Source: Streptomyces cavernicola (GTDB lineage Bacteria > Actinomycetota > Actinomycetes > Streptomycetales > Streptomycetaceae). Taken from it: a stretch of DNA of 64,000 nt. The stretch spans positions 32,146 to 96,145 of the forward strand of contig NZ_JASCIQ010000034.1 of NCBI RefSeq assembly GCF_029968035.1, read 5' to 3'. Position numbers and translations under genes: made by a program. Within the stretch, counting starts at the first letter, position 1. Every line of letters starts with the position of its first letter. Below the pieces are notes generated by a model that did no database searches, was not told where the DNA came from, and saw only the letters and a list, made by a program, of their open reading frames with translations. This document shows positions 32,492 to 40,829 of this stretch, piece by piece.

Positions 32492-33991
32492 TCAGTGGAC
32501 GGGGTGCATGGTGCGGCGCAGCCACGGCGTCGCGGCGATGACGGCGACGCCGACGACGATCGCGACGGCGCCGTTGAGGCCGAAGTAGACGGGGTTCGAG
32601 ACCTCCCCGTAGACCTTCACGACCTGCGCCTGGATTCCGTTGGCGAGGGCGAGGGAGAGGAACCAGAGGGCCATGGTCTGGCTGGCGAAGGCCTTGGGGG
32701 CGAGCTTGGTGGTGGCCGACATCCCGGAGGTCTCAAGGAGGATGTCGCCGAGCCCGAGCAGCAGATAGGAGCCGACGATCCACCAGGCGGCCATCTGGTA
32801 CGAGCCGCTCGCGTGCCCGGAGGTGGGCAGCACCATCAGGAGGAACGACAGGCCGCCGAGGATCACGCCGAGGGCGATCTTGCTGGAGGCGTGCGGCTGC
32901 CTGGGGCCCATCCGCGCCCAGACCGCGGCGACGACCGGAGCGAGCGCCACCTCGAAGGCGCCGAGCGCGGAGGCGTACCAGCCGGCCGGGAAGTGGAAGC
33001 CGAGGATCTCGGTGCGGGCGTTGGTCGACGCGAGCAGCATCATCGTCGAGTACGCCTGGAAGAGGATGAAGTTGAAGGCGACCGAGGCCAGGAACAGCAC
33101 GACGTACGGGCGCAGGCGGCCACGCTCCTCGGCGGTGACCCGGGGGCTGCGGAACATCCACACGAAGTACGCGACGGGCGCGAGCACCGAGATCAGCGTG
33201 AGCAGGTCGACGAAGCGCTCCATGGTGAGCCGGCCGGCGACGGCGAGCGCGCCCGCGAGCAGCGCGAAGCCGATCAGGCCGAGGACGATCAGGAGCACCG
33301 CGCGCCGCATGGCCTGCGGCGGAAGGGCGTACTCCGCGGCGGCCCGGCGCCCGGCGAGGTGGCGGCGCCCGGCCACGTACTGGACGAGGCCGAGCGTCAT
33401 GCCGATGGCGGCGGCGGAGAAGCCCCAGTGCCAGCCCTGGTGGTCGCCGAGCCAGCCGGTGACCAGCGGGCCGAGGAAGGCGCCGATGTTGATGCCCATG
33501 TAGTAGAGGGCGAAGCCGGCGTCGCGGCGCTCGTCCGCGGTGCCGTAGAGCTTGCCGACCATGTTGGCGACGTTGGGCTTGAGCAGTCCGGTGCCGGCGC
33601 TGATCAGGCCGAGCCCGACCCATGTCATCGTCGCGGTGGGCACCGCCATCGAGTAGTGGCCGCAGGCGATGAGGACGCCGCCCCACAGGACCGCGCGGTA
33701 CGAGCCGAGGATGCGGTCGGCGAGCCAGCCGCCGGCGACCGAGACGAGATAGACGAGCGTGCCGTACGCCGCGGAGACGGAGGCGGCCGTTCCGGGGGCC
33801 ATGCCGAGGCCCTCGTGGGCCACCGAGTCGGCGAAGTACAGGACGAGGATGGCCTGCATGCCGAGGAACGAGAAGCGCTCCCAGACCTCCAGGCCCGAGA
33901 GCGTGAGCAGTCCGCGCGGCTGTCCGAAGACGGCCCGGTCGTCGCCGGGCTGCGGTTCGGGGTTCGTGACCTGGGGCGTGGTACGGGACAA
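32492..33991 (-). CDS. Proton-dependent oligopeptide transporter (POT/PTR2 family)
   Basis: This membrane carrier imports di- or tripeptides with protons. The predicted 499-residue protein has about 14 TM helices. PTR2 signatures are ERFSFLGMQAILVLYF (the family's E-x-x-E/R-F-x-Y/F-G region) and GTGLLKPNVANMVGKLYG. DAGFALYYMGINIGAFLGP follows. I choose TTG 33991 (LSRTTPQV...), seven bases after GGAG, because this gives the normal family length; the open frame continues to 34309 without conserved residues. A CocE-type hydrolase follows in the same direction. Confidence 0.9.
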   Translation of the reverse strand: MSRTTPQVTNPEPQPGDDRAVFGQPRGLLTLSGLEVWERFSFLGMQAILVLYFADSVAHEGLGMAPGTAASVSAAYGTLVYLVSVAGGWLADRILGSYRAVLWGGVLIACGHYSMAVPTATMTWVGLGLISAGTGLLKPNVANMVGKLYGTADERRDAGFALYYMGINIGAFLGPLVTGWLGDHQGWHWGFSAAAIGMTLGLVQYVAGRRHLAGRRAAAEYALPPQAMRRAVLLIVLGLIGFALLAGALAVAGRLTMERFVDLLTLISVLAPVAYFVWMFRSPRVTAEERGRLRPYVVLFLASVAFNFILFQAYSTMMLLASTNARTEILGFHFPAGWYASALGAFEVALAPVVAAVWARMGPRQPHASSKIALGVILGGLSFLLMVLPTSGHASGSYQMAAWWIVGSYLLLGLGDILLETSGMSATTKLAPKAFASQTMALWFLSLALANGIQAQVVKVYGEVSNPVYFGLNGAVAIVVGVAVIAATPWLRRTMHPVH

Positions 33992-34367
33992 GGACGCACT
34001 CCGTGGCGGTGGGAGGACGGAGGCTTCGGAGAGTGGGGGACGTGGGGGGACGGAAGCCTTGGGGGACGATCCTGAACGGGAAATGGACAGCTGGCCGAAA
34101 ACACCTGAATGCTTGATCGCGAACATACCGTCGGCCGAACGCCCCCGCTCGGTATTCGCCGGAGGTCTCACGTGCTGGACGGGGCGGCTGTGAGGGGCGA
34201 GGAGACTGCGGGGATCAGGTGCTGGTCGGGCGGGGGCCCGCAGTGATCGAAACGCGACCGGATACGCTGACTTGAGTGATGGCAGCGACACATCGACAAA
34301 CCGTGTCATCGGGCATGTGATCGACCGTGAATCGACTTGTGATCGTCAGCAGACAGGAGAACCCCTC
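33992..34367. other. Divergent promoter region between POT transporter and polyprenyl synthase
   Basis: About 375 bp without a convincing gene. On the left an imperfect stem (AGGCTTC 34021-34027 with GAAGCCT 34053-34059) lies in the transporter leader. On the right GGATACGCT (about 34261-34268) is a possible -10 for the synthase gene, and GTGATCG occurs three times (34243, 34317, 34339). No known operator is recognised. Confidence 0.5.
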
Positions 34368-35378
34368 GTGACCGTCGTCGGGCCGTTCGGGCTGAGCGTG
34401 CGGGACCAGGCTCTGGAAGCCGATGTCCAGGCCGGATTGGCTGCTGTCGAGGAGGGCCTCATCGAGGCCACGAAGAGCGAGGTCCCGTTCATCACGGAGG
34501 CCGCGCAGCATCTCGTGCGCGCGGGAGGCAAGCGCTTCCGGCCGCTGCTCGCGATGCTCGCCGCGCAGTTCGGCGACCCGTACGCACCCGGAGTGGTGCC
34601 GTCCGCGGTGGTCGTGGAGCTGACGCACCTGGCGACGCTGTACCACGACGACGTGATGGACGAGGCCGACGTGCGCCGCGGCGTGCCCAGCGCCAACGCC
34701 CGCTGGGGCAACTCGGTGGCCGTCCTCACCGGCGACTTCCTCTTCGCCCGCGCCTCGCACATCCTCGCCGACCTCGGCCCCGAGGCCGTCCGGATCCAGG
34801 CCGAGGCATTCGAACGCCTGGTCACCGGCCAGATCCTGGAGACCGCGGGCCCGCGCGACGGCCGCGACCCGGTCGAGCACTACCTCGACGTGATCAGCGG
34901 CAAGACCGGCTCCCTGATCGCGGTCGCGGGCCGCTTCGGCGCGATGATGTCCGGCGCCGACGAGACGGTCGTGGACGTCCTCACGCAGTACGGCGAGCGC
35001 CTCGGCACGGCCTTCCAACTCGCGGACGACGTACTCGACATCGCCTCCGACTCGCACGAGTCGGGCAAGACCCCCGGCACCGACCTGCGCGAGGGCATCC
35101 CCACGCTCCCGGTCCTGCATCTGCGCGCCCAGGCCGCCGCCCACGGCAGGCCCGAGGACCTCGCGCTGTGCGAGCTGCTCGACGGCGACCTCACGGACGA
35201 CGCCCGGCACGCCGAGGCGCTCGCCGGACTGCGCGCCCACCCGGCCCTGGAGCAGGCCCGCCGGGACACGATCCGGTACGCGGAGGACGCGCGCGCGACG
35301 CTCGCCCCGCTCCGGGAGTGCGACGCGAAGGCGGCGCTCGTGGAGCTGTGCGACGCGGTGGTGCACCGCGCGGGCTGA
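34368..35378 (+). CDS. Long-chain polyprenyl diphosphate synthase
   Basis: This trans-prenyltransferase elongates isoprenoid diphosphates, most likely to supply the menaquinone side chain. It has 336 residues. The first Asp-rich motif is DDVMD (94-98) and the second DDVLD (220-224); GGKRFRP is at 53-59. A small residue (Ala) lies five positions before the first motif (THLATLYHDD), which favours long products over FPP or GGPP. The start is GTG 34368 with AGGAG eight bases upstream. It resembles the nonaprenyl/heptaprenyl synthases of Streptomyces, but the chain length cannot be read from sequence. Confidence 0.92.
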   Translation: MTVVGPFGLSVRDQALEADVQAGLAAVEEGLIEATKSEVPFITEAAQHLVRAGGKRFRPLLAMLAAQFGDPYAPGVVPSAVVVELTHLATLYHDDVMDEADVRRGVPSANARWGNSVAVLTGDFLFARASHILADLGPEAVRIQAEAFERLVTGQILETAGPRDGRDPVEHYLDVISGKTGSLIAVAGRFGAMMSGADETVVDVLTQYGERLGTAFQLADDVLDIASDSHESGKTPGTDLREGIPTLPVLHLRAQAAAHGRPEDLALCELLDGDLTDDARHAEALAGLRAHPALEQARRDTIRYAEDARATLAPLRECDAKAALVELCDAVVHRAG

Positions 35379-35399
35379 GGCCCGAGGACGACCTCAACG

Positions 35400-35468
35400 G
35401 ACATACGGCGGCGGCGCTTTCCCGCACCGGCCCTTAAGGGGCGGGGGGAGGCGCCGCCGCCGTATGTC
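35400..35468 (+). terminator. 18-bp perfect-stem hairpin after polyprenyl synthase
   Basis: GACATACGGCGGCGGCGC (35400-35417) pairs exactly with 35451-35468. The 33-base loop includes CCTTAAGG. It begins 22 bases after the stop codon and probably terminates the synthase transcript. Confidence 0.8.
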
Positions 35469-35596
35469 ATCCCGTGGGCGTACGTGAGGTTGCGCCCCGG
35501 GGTTGACGCTTCCGGGCGGCTGTTTTGGTCGTATGGAGGGGCAGGGGCACGAACCCGACGGGACAGCACCCCGCCGAACACGGAGGTAGGGCACAC

Positions 35597-36841
35597 ATGG
35601 CACCGTACGAATCGGCTCGGCGCACCGAGGCGGACGAGGACCGGCCCACGGGCCGTCGCAAGGTGGCGCGTTACGCGGTTCCGGCCGCGGTGGCCGGCGT
35701 CGCGGCGGCGACCATCGGACTCGTCCCGGCGCTCGCGGACTCCGGCGACCCGGAGCTGCCGAAGATCAGCGCACAGCAGCTCATCGAGAAGATCGCCGCG
35801 TCGGACCAGGAGCAGGTCTCCGGCAACGTGAAGATCAGCACTGACCTCGGCCTGCCGTCCCTCGGCGACGCGGCCGCCTCGTTCGCGCCCAAGGGTGGTG
35901 AGAAGGACGGCGGTTCGGCCGCGACGCCGGACGCGAAGCTGATGGAGCTGGCGTCCGGCACGCACACGCTGCGCGTCGCCGCCGACGGCCCGGACAAGCA
36001 GAAGCTGACGATCCTGGACGACGCGGCGGAGTACAGCATCATCCGCAACGGCGCCGACGTGTGGGCGTACGACAGCAAGTCGGACGAGGCGTTCCACGCC
36101 GAGGACGGGCATGCGGGCAAGGGTGAGAAGCACCGGCAGCAGCGGCCCGAGGGCATGCCGGCCACGCCGAAGGAGCTCGCCGACGAGGTCCTGAAGGCGG
36201 CCGACGTGACCACGTCCGTGACCGTCGACGGCACCGCGAGCGTCGCCGGGCGCGATGCCTACCAGCTGCTGGTGCAGCCCAAGGGCACCGGTTCCACGGT
36301 CGGTTCGATCCGGATCGCGGTGGACGCGGAGAACGGCGTGCCGCTCAAGTTCACGCTCACGCCGAGCAGCGGCGGCAAGGCCGTGGTCGATGCGGGCTTC
36401 ACCAAGGTCGACTTCGCGAAGCCCGCAGCGTCCACCTTTGACTTCAAGCCCGGCAAGGGCACGAAGGTCACCGAGGCGGACGAGCTGGAGAAGCAGGCCC
36501 CGAAGGCCCCCAAGGGTCCGCAGGGCGGCCTGCCCTTCGGCGGGCACTCGGGCGGCGAGGGGGCCGAGGGCGATATCAAGGTGATCGGCGAGGGCTGGAG
36601 CTCCGTCGCCGTCGTCGACACCGGCGTGAAGGGCGGAGTCCCGTCCGCCGAGTCCGGTGAACTCCCGCCCGAGGCGGGCAAGTTGCTCGACTCCTTCGGC
36701 GACAAGGTCACCGGGAAGTTCGGCTCCGGCACGGTGTTCTCCACCCGCCTGGTCAACGCGCTCATGACGGACGACGGCAAGGTGTACGTCGGCGCGGTGG
36801 ACAAGGCGACGCTGGTGAAGGCCGCCGACGCCGCCAAGTAG
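35597..36841 (+). CDS. Exported LolA/DUF2092-like protein
   Basis: The 414-residue protein has an Arg-rich head (RRKVARYAVP), a hydrophobic stretch (AAVAGVAAATIGLVPALA) and a likely signal cleavage after ALA-DS near residue 48. The rest has the beta-rich layout of LolA-like lipoprotein carriers (SGNVKISTDLG..., GTHTLRVAADGPDKQKLTIL, VWAYDSKSDEAFH, AGRDAYQLLVQPKG, GVPLKFTL). No lipobox is seen. In Gram-positives such proteins lie outside the membrane, and their role is unclear, perhaps in envelope lipid or stress sensing. The start is ATG 35597 with GGAGG about 10 bases upstream. A Gly/Lys/Pro linker near residue 300 precedes a C-terminal part of unknown function. Confidence 0.82.
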   Translation: MAPYESARRTEADEDRPTGRRKVARYAVPAAVAGVAAATIGLVPALADSGDPELPKISAQQLIEKIAASDQEQVSGNVKISTDLGLPSLGDAAASFAPKGGEKDGGSAATPDAKLMELASGTHTLRVAADGPDKQKLTILDDAAEYSIIRNGADVWAYDSKSDEAFHAEDGHAGKGEKHRQQRPEGMPATPKELADEVLKAADVTTSVTVDGTASVAGRDAYQLLVQPKGTGSTVGSIRIAVDAENGVPLKFTLTPSSGGKAVVDAGFTKVDFAKPAASTFDFKPGKGTKVTEADELEKQAPKAPKGPQGGLPFGGHSGGEGAEGDIKVIGEGWSSVAVVDTGVKGGVPSAESGELPPEAGKLLDSFGDKVTGKFGSGTVFSTRLVNALMTDDGKVYVGAVDKATLVKAADAAK

Positions 36842-36855
36842 CAGGCGAATGGGGC

Positions 36856-36898
36856 AATCCCGCCCCGCACGGCCCGGCGGCCGGTGCGGGGCGGGATT
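36856..36898 (+). terminator. 15-bp stem hairpin after LolA-like gene
   Basis: AATCCCGCCCCGCAC (36856-36870) pairs exactly with 36884-36898 around a 13-base loop, 15 bases after the stop codon. Confidence 0.85.
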
Positions 36899-36902
36899 TC
36901 TG

Positions 36903-36919
36903 ATGTCACAGGGTGACAT
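36903..36919. promoter_or_regulatory. 17-bp dyad ATGTCAC-AGG-GTGACAT
   Basis: A perfect 7-bp inverted repeat lies between the LolA-like terminator and the 3' end of the M28 gene. It may be part of a bidirectional terminator region or a protein site; no nearby start codon is served by it. Confidence 0.35.
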
Positions 36920-36964
36920 GAAAAACGCAAGGCCCCCGCGGGCTCCGCGCGGGCCCCCGCGGGA

Positions 36965-37915
36965 CTACGACGAGAGCTGCCAGATCGCGTGCGCGACGGC
37001 GTCGCTGTTGCGGTCGAGCGCCGTGTCGTTGATGTTCTCGGTGGTGTCGCAGTCCGAGTGGTAGCAGGCGTCGAAGGACTCGCCGGCCTTGCCGCCCCAC
37101 TTCTGCGCCTGCTCGCTCGACATGGTGTTCCCGGCCCCGGTGAACAGGCCGCCCACCGGAATCCCGGCGTCCAGGAACGAGGCGTGGTCCGAGCGGCCGT
37201 CGCCCTCGGTCTCGATCTCCGTGGGTACGTCGAGCCCGGCGAAGTAGTCCTTGAAGACCTTCTCGATGGCCGGGTCGTCGTCGTACACGAAGTAGCCCGG
37301 GTTCGGCGAGCCGATCATGTCGAAGTTGAGGTAGCCGCTGATCTTCGAACGGTCCGCGTCCGGCAGGGAGTTGACGTAGTTCCGGGAGCCGACCAGGCCC
37401 TGCTCCTCGGCGCCCCACCAGGCGAAGCGCAGATGCTTCGCGGGCTTGAGCTGCTCGCGGGAGACGGCCAGAGCGGTCTCCAGTACGGCAGCGGAGCCCG
37501 AGCCGTTGTCGTTGATGCCCGGCCCGGACTCGACGCTGTCGAGGTGCGCGCCGGCCATCAGGGTCTGGCCCTCGTCGCCGCCGGGCCAGTCGGCGACCAG
37601 GTTGTAGCCGGTGGCGCCGCCGGAGTTGAACTCCTTGACGGTGGTGGTGAATCCGGCGGCGTCGAGCTTGCCCTTGATGTAGTCGATGGACGCCTTGTAG
37701 CCGGGCTGGCCGTGGGCGCGGTTGCCGCCGTTGGCCTCGGCGATCTTCTGGAGCTCGCCGAGGTGCGCCTTGACGTCGGCGACGGGTATGTCGGGCGCCG
37801 CGGCCGCGGCGCTCTCCTCGGAGGTGGTCGCCGCGGTGGCCGCGGGCATCGCGAGCAGGCCGGAAGTGACAAGGGCTGCCGCGGTGAGGGTGCGTATCGG
37901 GGCGGAGAGTTTCAT
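36965..37915 (-). CDS. Secreted M28 zinc aminopeptidase (SGAP-like)
   Basis: This extracellular aminopeptidase resembles the Streptomyces griseus enzyme. It has 316 residues with a signal peptide (MKLSAPIRTLTAAALVTSG..., cut near ATA-AT, residue 28-29). Zinc and catalytic residues are His124 and Asp136 (AHLDSVESGPGINDNGSG), Glu170/Glu171 (WWGAEEQG), Asp199 (NFDMIG) and His286 (CYHSDCDT). Cys284 and Cys289 match the disulfide near the active site in SGAP. The start is ATG 37915; the longer open frame upstream has no signal-like start. The C-terminal P-domain of some relatives is absent. Confidence 0.93.
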   Translation of the reverse strand: MKLSAPIRTLTAAALVTSGLLAMPAATAATTSEESAAAAAPDIPVADVKAHLGELQKIAEANGGNRAHGQPGYKASIDYIKGKLDAAGFTTTVKEFNSGGATGYNLVADWPGGDEGQTLMAGAHLDSVESGPGINDNGSGSAAVLETALAVSREQLKPAKHLRFAWWGAEEQGLVGSRNYVNSLPDADRSKISGYLNFDMIGSPNPGYFVYDDDPAIEKVFKDYFAGLDVPTEIETEGDGRSDHASFLDAGIPVGGLFTGAGNTMSSEQAQKWGGKAGESFDACYHSDCDTTENINDTALDRNSDAVAHAIWQLSS

Positions 37916-38154
37916 GTGGGGGCTCCGGAGTCCGTACGGGAACAGGTGGGGGGTGCGTACGAGACGTACGGGTCGCGCGTGACCGGATGGTGCTGATGGC
38001 GCACGCGCGCCGCGCGTGATGCGTGCGCCCCGATGGTGGCCACACATTGACGCGGCGTCAAGAGCGAATTCCGGTCCGCCCGTTCCACATAACGGGCGCT
38101 ACGGGTGCGTGCCGCGCTCTCCGGGGCCGTACTGCCCTCGTTCCCCAACTCCCC

Positions 38155-38604
38155 TCAGGCCACGCAGAATTCGTTCCCCTCGGGGTCCGTCATGACGACC
38201 CAGCTGCCGCCGGGCTCGTCGACGGCGCGGACCATGCTCGCGCCGAGCCCTTCGAGCCGCGCCACCTCGGCGGCGCGCTGCTCGGTGCCGACGTGCAGGT
38301 CGAGGTGGATCCGGTTCTTGCCGGTCTTCGGCTCCGGCACCTGGTTGAAGAGCAGCCGCCGCCCGAGCCCCGCCCCGCTGAGCTCGTCGTACGGGTCCTC
38401 CGGGTGCCGTGCCGCCGCCGCGCCGCGCCAGGAGTGGCGGCCGTGGTGCTCGGTGACGAGCGCGGGCGGAACGGCCCCGGCGCCGAGGAGCTGCTCGATC
38501 AGCTTGCTGTTGTCCTCGACGGTGTAACCGAGCGCGGCGGCCCAGAAGTCGGCCTGCGCATGCGGATCGGCGGAGTCGACGACGACTTTCCAGGAGAGAG
38601 GCAT
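38155..38604 (-). CDS. VOC-superfamily (glyoxalase-like) protein
   Basis: The 149-residue protein contains two beta-alpha-beta-beta-beta modules: MPLSWKVVVDSADPHAQADFWAAALGY and KNRIHLDLHVGTEQRAAEVARLE, ending DPEGNEFCVA. Metal-site positions (His in HLDLH, Glu in GNEF) are present. It belongs to the glyoxalase-6-like group with an unassigned small-molecule or resistance role. ATG 38604 directly follows a 21-bp operator containing TATAAC, with TTGCCG 18 bases before it, so the mRNA is probably leaderless. The same operator form precedes the CGNR gene 1.6 kb away. Confidence 0.85.
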   Translation of the reverse strand: MPLSWKVVVDSADPHAQADFWAAALGYTVEDNSKLIEQLLGAGAVPPALVTEHHGRHSWRGAAAARHPEDPYDELSGAGLGRRLLFNQVPEPKTGKNRIHLDLHVGTEQRAAEVARLEGLGASMVRAVDEPGGSWVVMTDPEGNEFCVA

Positions 38605-38641
38605 GTAACCGGTTATAGCGGTTACGAAAGCGGGGCGGCAA
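38605..38641 (-). promoter_or_regulatory. Promoter and palindromic operator of the VOC gene
   Basis: On the minus strand the promoter reads TTGCCG (38641-38636), 18 bases, TATAAC (38617-38612), seven bases, ATG. GTAACCG-N7-CGGTTAC (38605-38625) overlaps the -10 and touches the start codon, well placed for repression. Confidence 0.7.
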
Positions 38642-38674
38642 GGGCGACGCCCCGTACCGCGTCCCGTAGTGCCG

Positions 38675-40153
38675 TCACTGCTGCGGTACGGCGATCCGCC
38701 AGCCCTTGTTGTACGTGCCGTGGACCGGGATCATTCGCAACTCCCCGGGCGTGCGCGGCGGTTCGGCGTGGCGCAGCACCCAGGCGTCCGGCGGGCGGCC
38801 CGGGTGGTGCTTCGCGGGGAGGCAGCCCGCCGTGTACGCGACGGGGATCAGCATGGAGTTGCCGTCCAGGACGCAGCCCCGGCCGACCCCGGCCCCGCGC
38901 AGCGCCGCCGCGATCAGCCGCCAGTCGGCGCGGGCCTCGACCTGGTTGCCGGCGTTCACATGGGCGAGGGCCAGCTGCGCGGTGAGATGCCCGACGAGTG
39001 CGAGGGCCAGTGCGGCGACGGCGATCCGCCCGCGCGAGCGCGCCGCACGCCACAGCGACTGCACGGTGATCGCGGCGGGCAGCGCGAGGAGCGCGTACGT
39101 GATGAGGAGGAAGCGGGGCGCGGAGTAGTCGAGCAGGAAGAGGTAGGTGACGGAGGCCGCCCCGCCGACGACGACCGGCACCACGACGGCCGCAACCGAC
39201 ACCTCGTCCCGCCCGCCAGGGGTACCTCTGACGCGCCGCCCCCGCACCACGAGCCACACCCCGGCGACCACCAGGAGCGGCAGGACGTACCACCAGAGGG
39301 TGGTCGGCAGACCGGGGCCGGACGGTGCGCAGGGGCGGCAGAGCAGCGGGCCGTCGACGGACCGGATCACGGTGGGCAGGTTGAACTGCAGGCGCAGACC
39401 GCCCTGTTGGGCCGTCGCGAGGTCGAGCCGTTCCCGTACGCCGCCGAACCGCAGCTCGGCCTCGACCACCCAGGGCACCCCGCCGGCCAGCAGTCCCGCC
39501 ACGATCGCGAGCGGCGCGGCCACCCGCCGCCACGGCCGGTGCACGAGCACGGCCAGGATCAGCGGCGCCGCGATCCAGACGGCGTCGTTGGGCCGCATCA
39601 GCGTGGTGAGCCCGAGGCCGAAGGCGAGCCCGGCCGAGGCGCGCAACGTCGTCGCGCGCCCGGCGTCGGGCAGTGCGCCGTTCACCTCGCCGAGCCGCAG
39701 GAACCAGCCCACCGCCGCGGCCGCCCCCATCGCCGCGTAGTGGTTGGGCATCGCGGAGCCGGCGTAGAAGACCGTGAACCAGAGGCTCGCGTACCCCGCC
39801 GCGGCCAGCGGCACGACGTACGGACGGGCGCGGAACACCCGAAGCCAGGGCGCGTACCCGACGTAGAGCGCGACCCCCGCGAGCAGGCTCAGCCACACCC
39901 GCAGCAGCACCACGTCGTCCGACCAGGCGGCGACCGGCGCCATCAGCGCGGGCACACCCCGGGTGCGGGGCGCCTCGAAGGGGACGTCGAGGCCCTGGGT
40001 GTACGAGTCGAAGCGGCCGGCGTAGACGATCTCGTCCCAGCCGAGCGGCAGGCTCAGCGGCACGAGGAGCGCGGGCAGCAGCACGAAGGCGACGCACACC
40101 GCGAGAAGCGCCAGGTGTGCCCGTCGAGGAACAGTGAGGCGCGGAGGCGGCAT
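38675..40153 (-). CDS. Polytopic membrane protein, GT-C glycosyltransferase-like
   Basis: The 492-residue protein has about 11-12 TM helices. After the first helix comes LPLGWDEIVYAGRFDSYTQG, an acidic outer loop like the catalytic WDE/DD motif of GT-C lipid-linked sugar transferases. A C-terminal soluble part of about 100 residues follows (LDGNSMLIPVAYTAGCLPAKHHPG...). Donor and acceptor cannot be read; a polyprenyl-phosphate sugar donor is the family norm. The start is ATG 40153. Its own upstream region contains a looser GATAACG...CGTTACC dyad that resembles the VOC/CGNR operator. Confidence 0.75.
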   Translation of the reverse strand: MPPPRLTVPRRAHLALLAVCVAFVLLPALLVPLSLPLGWDEIVYAGRFDSYTQGLDVPFEAPRTRGVPALMAPVAAWSDDVVLLRVWLSLLAGVALYVGYAPWLRVFRARPYVVPLAAAGYASLWFTVFYAGSAMPNHYAAMGAAAAVGWFLRLGEVNGALPDAGRATTLRASAGLAFGLGLTTLMRPNDAVWIAAPLILAVLVHRPWRRVAAPLAIVAGLLAGGVPWVVEAELRFGGVRERLDLATAQQGGLRLQFNLPTVIRSVDGPLLCRPCAPSGPGLPTTLWWYVLPLLVVAGVWLVVRGRRVRGTPGGRDEVSVAAVVVPVVVGGAASVTYLFLLDYSAPRFLLITYALLALPAAITVQSLWRAARSRGRIAVAALALALVGHLTAQLALAHVNAGNQVEARADWRLIAAALRGAGVGRGCVLDGNSMLIPVAYTAGCLPAKHHPGRPPDAWVLRHAEPPRTPGELRMIPVHGTYNKGWRIAVPQQ

Positions 40154-40232
40154 TGCTTCACGGTAACGAAGGATTTGCGCCGTTATCAGGTGAGTTGTCC
40201 GTATGGGGGACAGGGCAAGGTCAGCCGTGGGC

Positions 40233-40253
40233 GTAACCGCATACGCTGGTTAC
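40233..40253 (+). promoter_or_regulatory. 21-bp palindromic operator at the CGNR gene start
   Basis: GTAACCG-N7-TGGTTAC lies at 40233-40253, directly before ATG 40254. It matches the VOC-gene operator in length, arms and position (15 of 21 bases plus the ATG). TACGCT inside it (40242-40247) could be the -10 of a leaderless mRNA. Confidence 0.65.
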
Positions 40254-40808
40254 ATGATGTACGGCCGTTCCTTCCACTTCGACCCCGGCGCGCTCTGCCT
40301 GGAGCTGCTGCCGACCGGCGGCGCGGAGCGCTATCCGCAGTTCGAGTCGCTGCACGAGCCCGCGGACCTCGGGGCGTGGGCAGCGGAGACCAGGATCGGC
40401 GCGGGCCTCGAAGTGACGGTCGACGAACAGGAGTTGGCGGCCGCGTACGCGCTGCGCGCCGCACTGTGGTCCCTTGCCGAGGCACGTGCGGGGGACGCAG
40501 CACTCGACCCGGCGCCACTGGCCGTGCTGAACGCCGCCGCGGCCGCGCCGCCGCTGGTCGCCCGCCTGCTGCCGGACGGCACACGCGCGTGGGCCGAGGG
40601 GGCGACGGGCAGCGCCCTGCTCTCGACCGTCGCCCGCGACGCGATCGAACTGTTCACGGGCCCGTACGCGCACCGAGTCCGGGCCTGCGAGGCCGACAAC
40701 TGCGCACTGCTCTTCGCCGACACCTCACGAGCGGGCCGCCGCCGCTGGTGCTCGATGGAACGCTGCGGCAACCGCAACAAGGTGAGAACCCACCGAGCCA
40801 AGAACTAG
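40254..40808 (+). CDS. CGNR zinc-finger transcriptional regulator (ABATE-type)
   Basis: The 184-residue protein has an N-terminal ligand or stress-response domain (about 1-135, Ala/Leu-rich helices) and a C-terminal zinc finger. The finger has Cys145, Cys150, Cys166 and Cys171, ending in the CGNR signature (171-174) and basic NKVRTHRAKN for DNA contact. I take ATG 40254 as the start, because the operator abuts it and upstream residues look non-coding; the frame is open from 40203. It is a good candidate to bind the palindrome at its own start and at the VOC gene. Confidence 0.88.
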   Translation: MMYGRSFHFDPGALCLELLPTGGAERYPQFESLHEPADLGAWAAETRIGAGLEVTVDEQELAAAYALRAALWSLAEARAGDAALDPAPLAVLNAAAAAPPLVARLLPDGTRAWAEGATGSALLSTVARDAIELFTGPYAHRVRACEADNCALLFADTSRAGRRRWCSMERCGNRNKVRTHRAKN

Positions 40809-40829
40809 CCCCCGACGGGGCTGGTTTTT
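40803..40829. terminator. Bidirectional terminator between CGNR and rarD genes
   Basis: AACTAGCCCC (40803-40812) pairs with GGGGCTGGTT (40817-40826), with one G/T wobble and a CGAC loop. A T-run follows. It overlaps both stop codons. Confidence 0.8.

Noticed and set aside
29123..34075. A very long plus-strand open frame of about 1650 codons
   Set aside because: It runs antisense through the CocE hydrolase and POT genes and through a tandem repeat. It has no domain or ribosome site. It arises from GC-rich codon bias.
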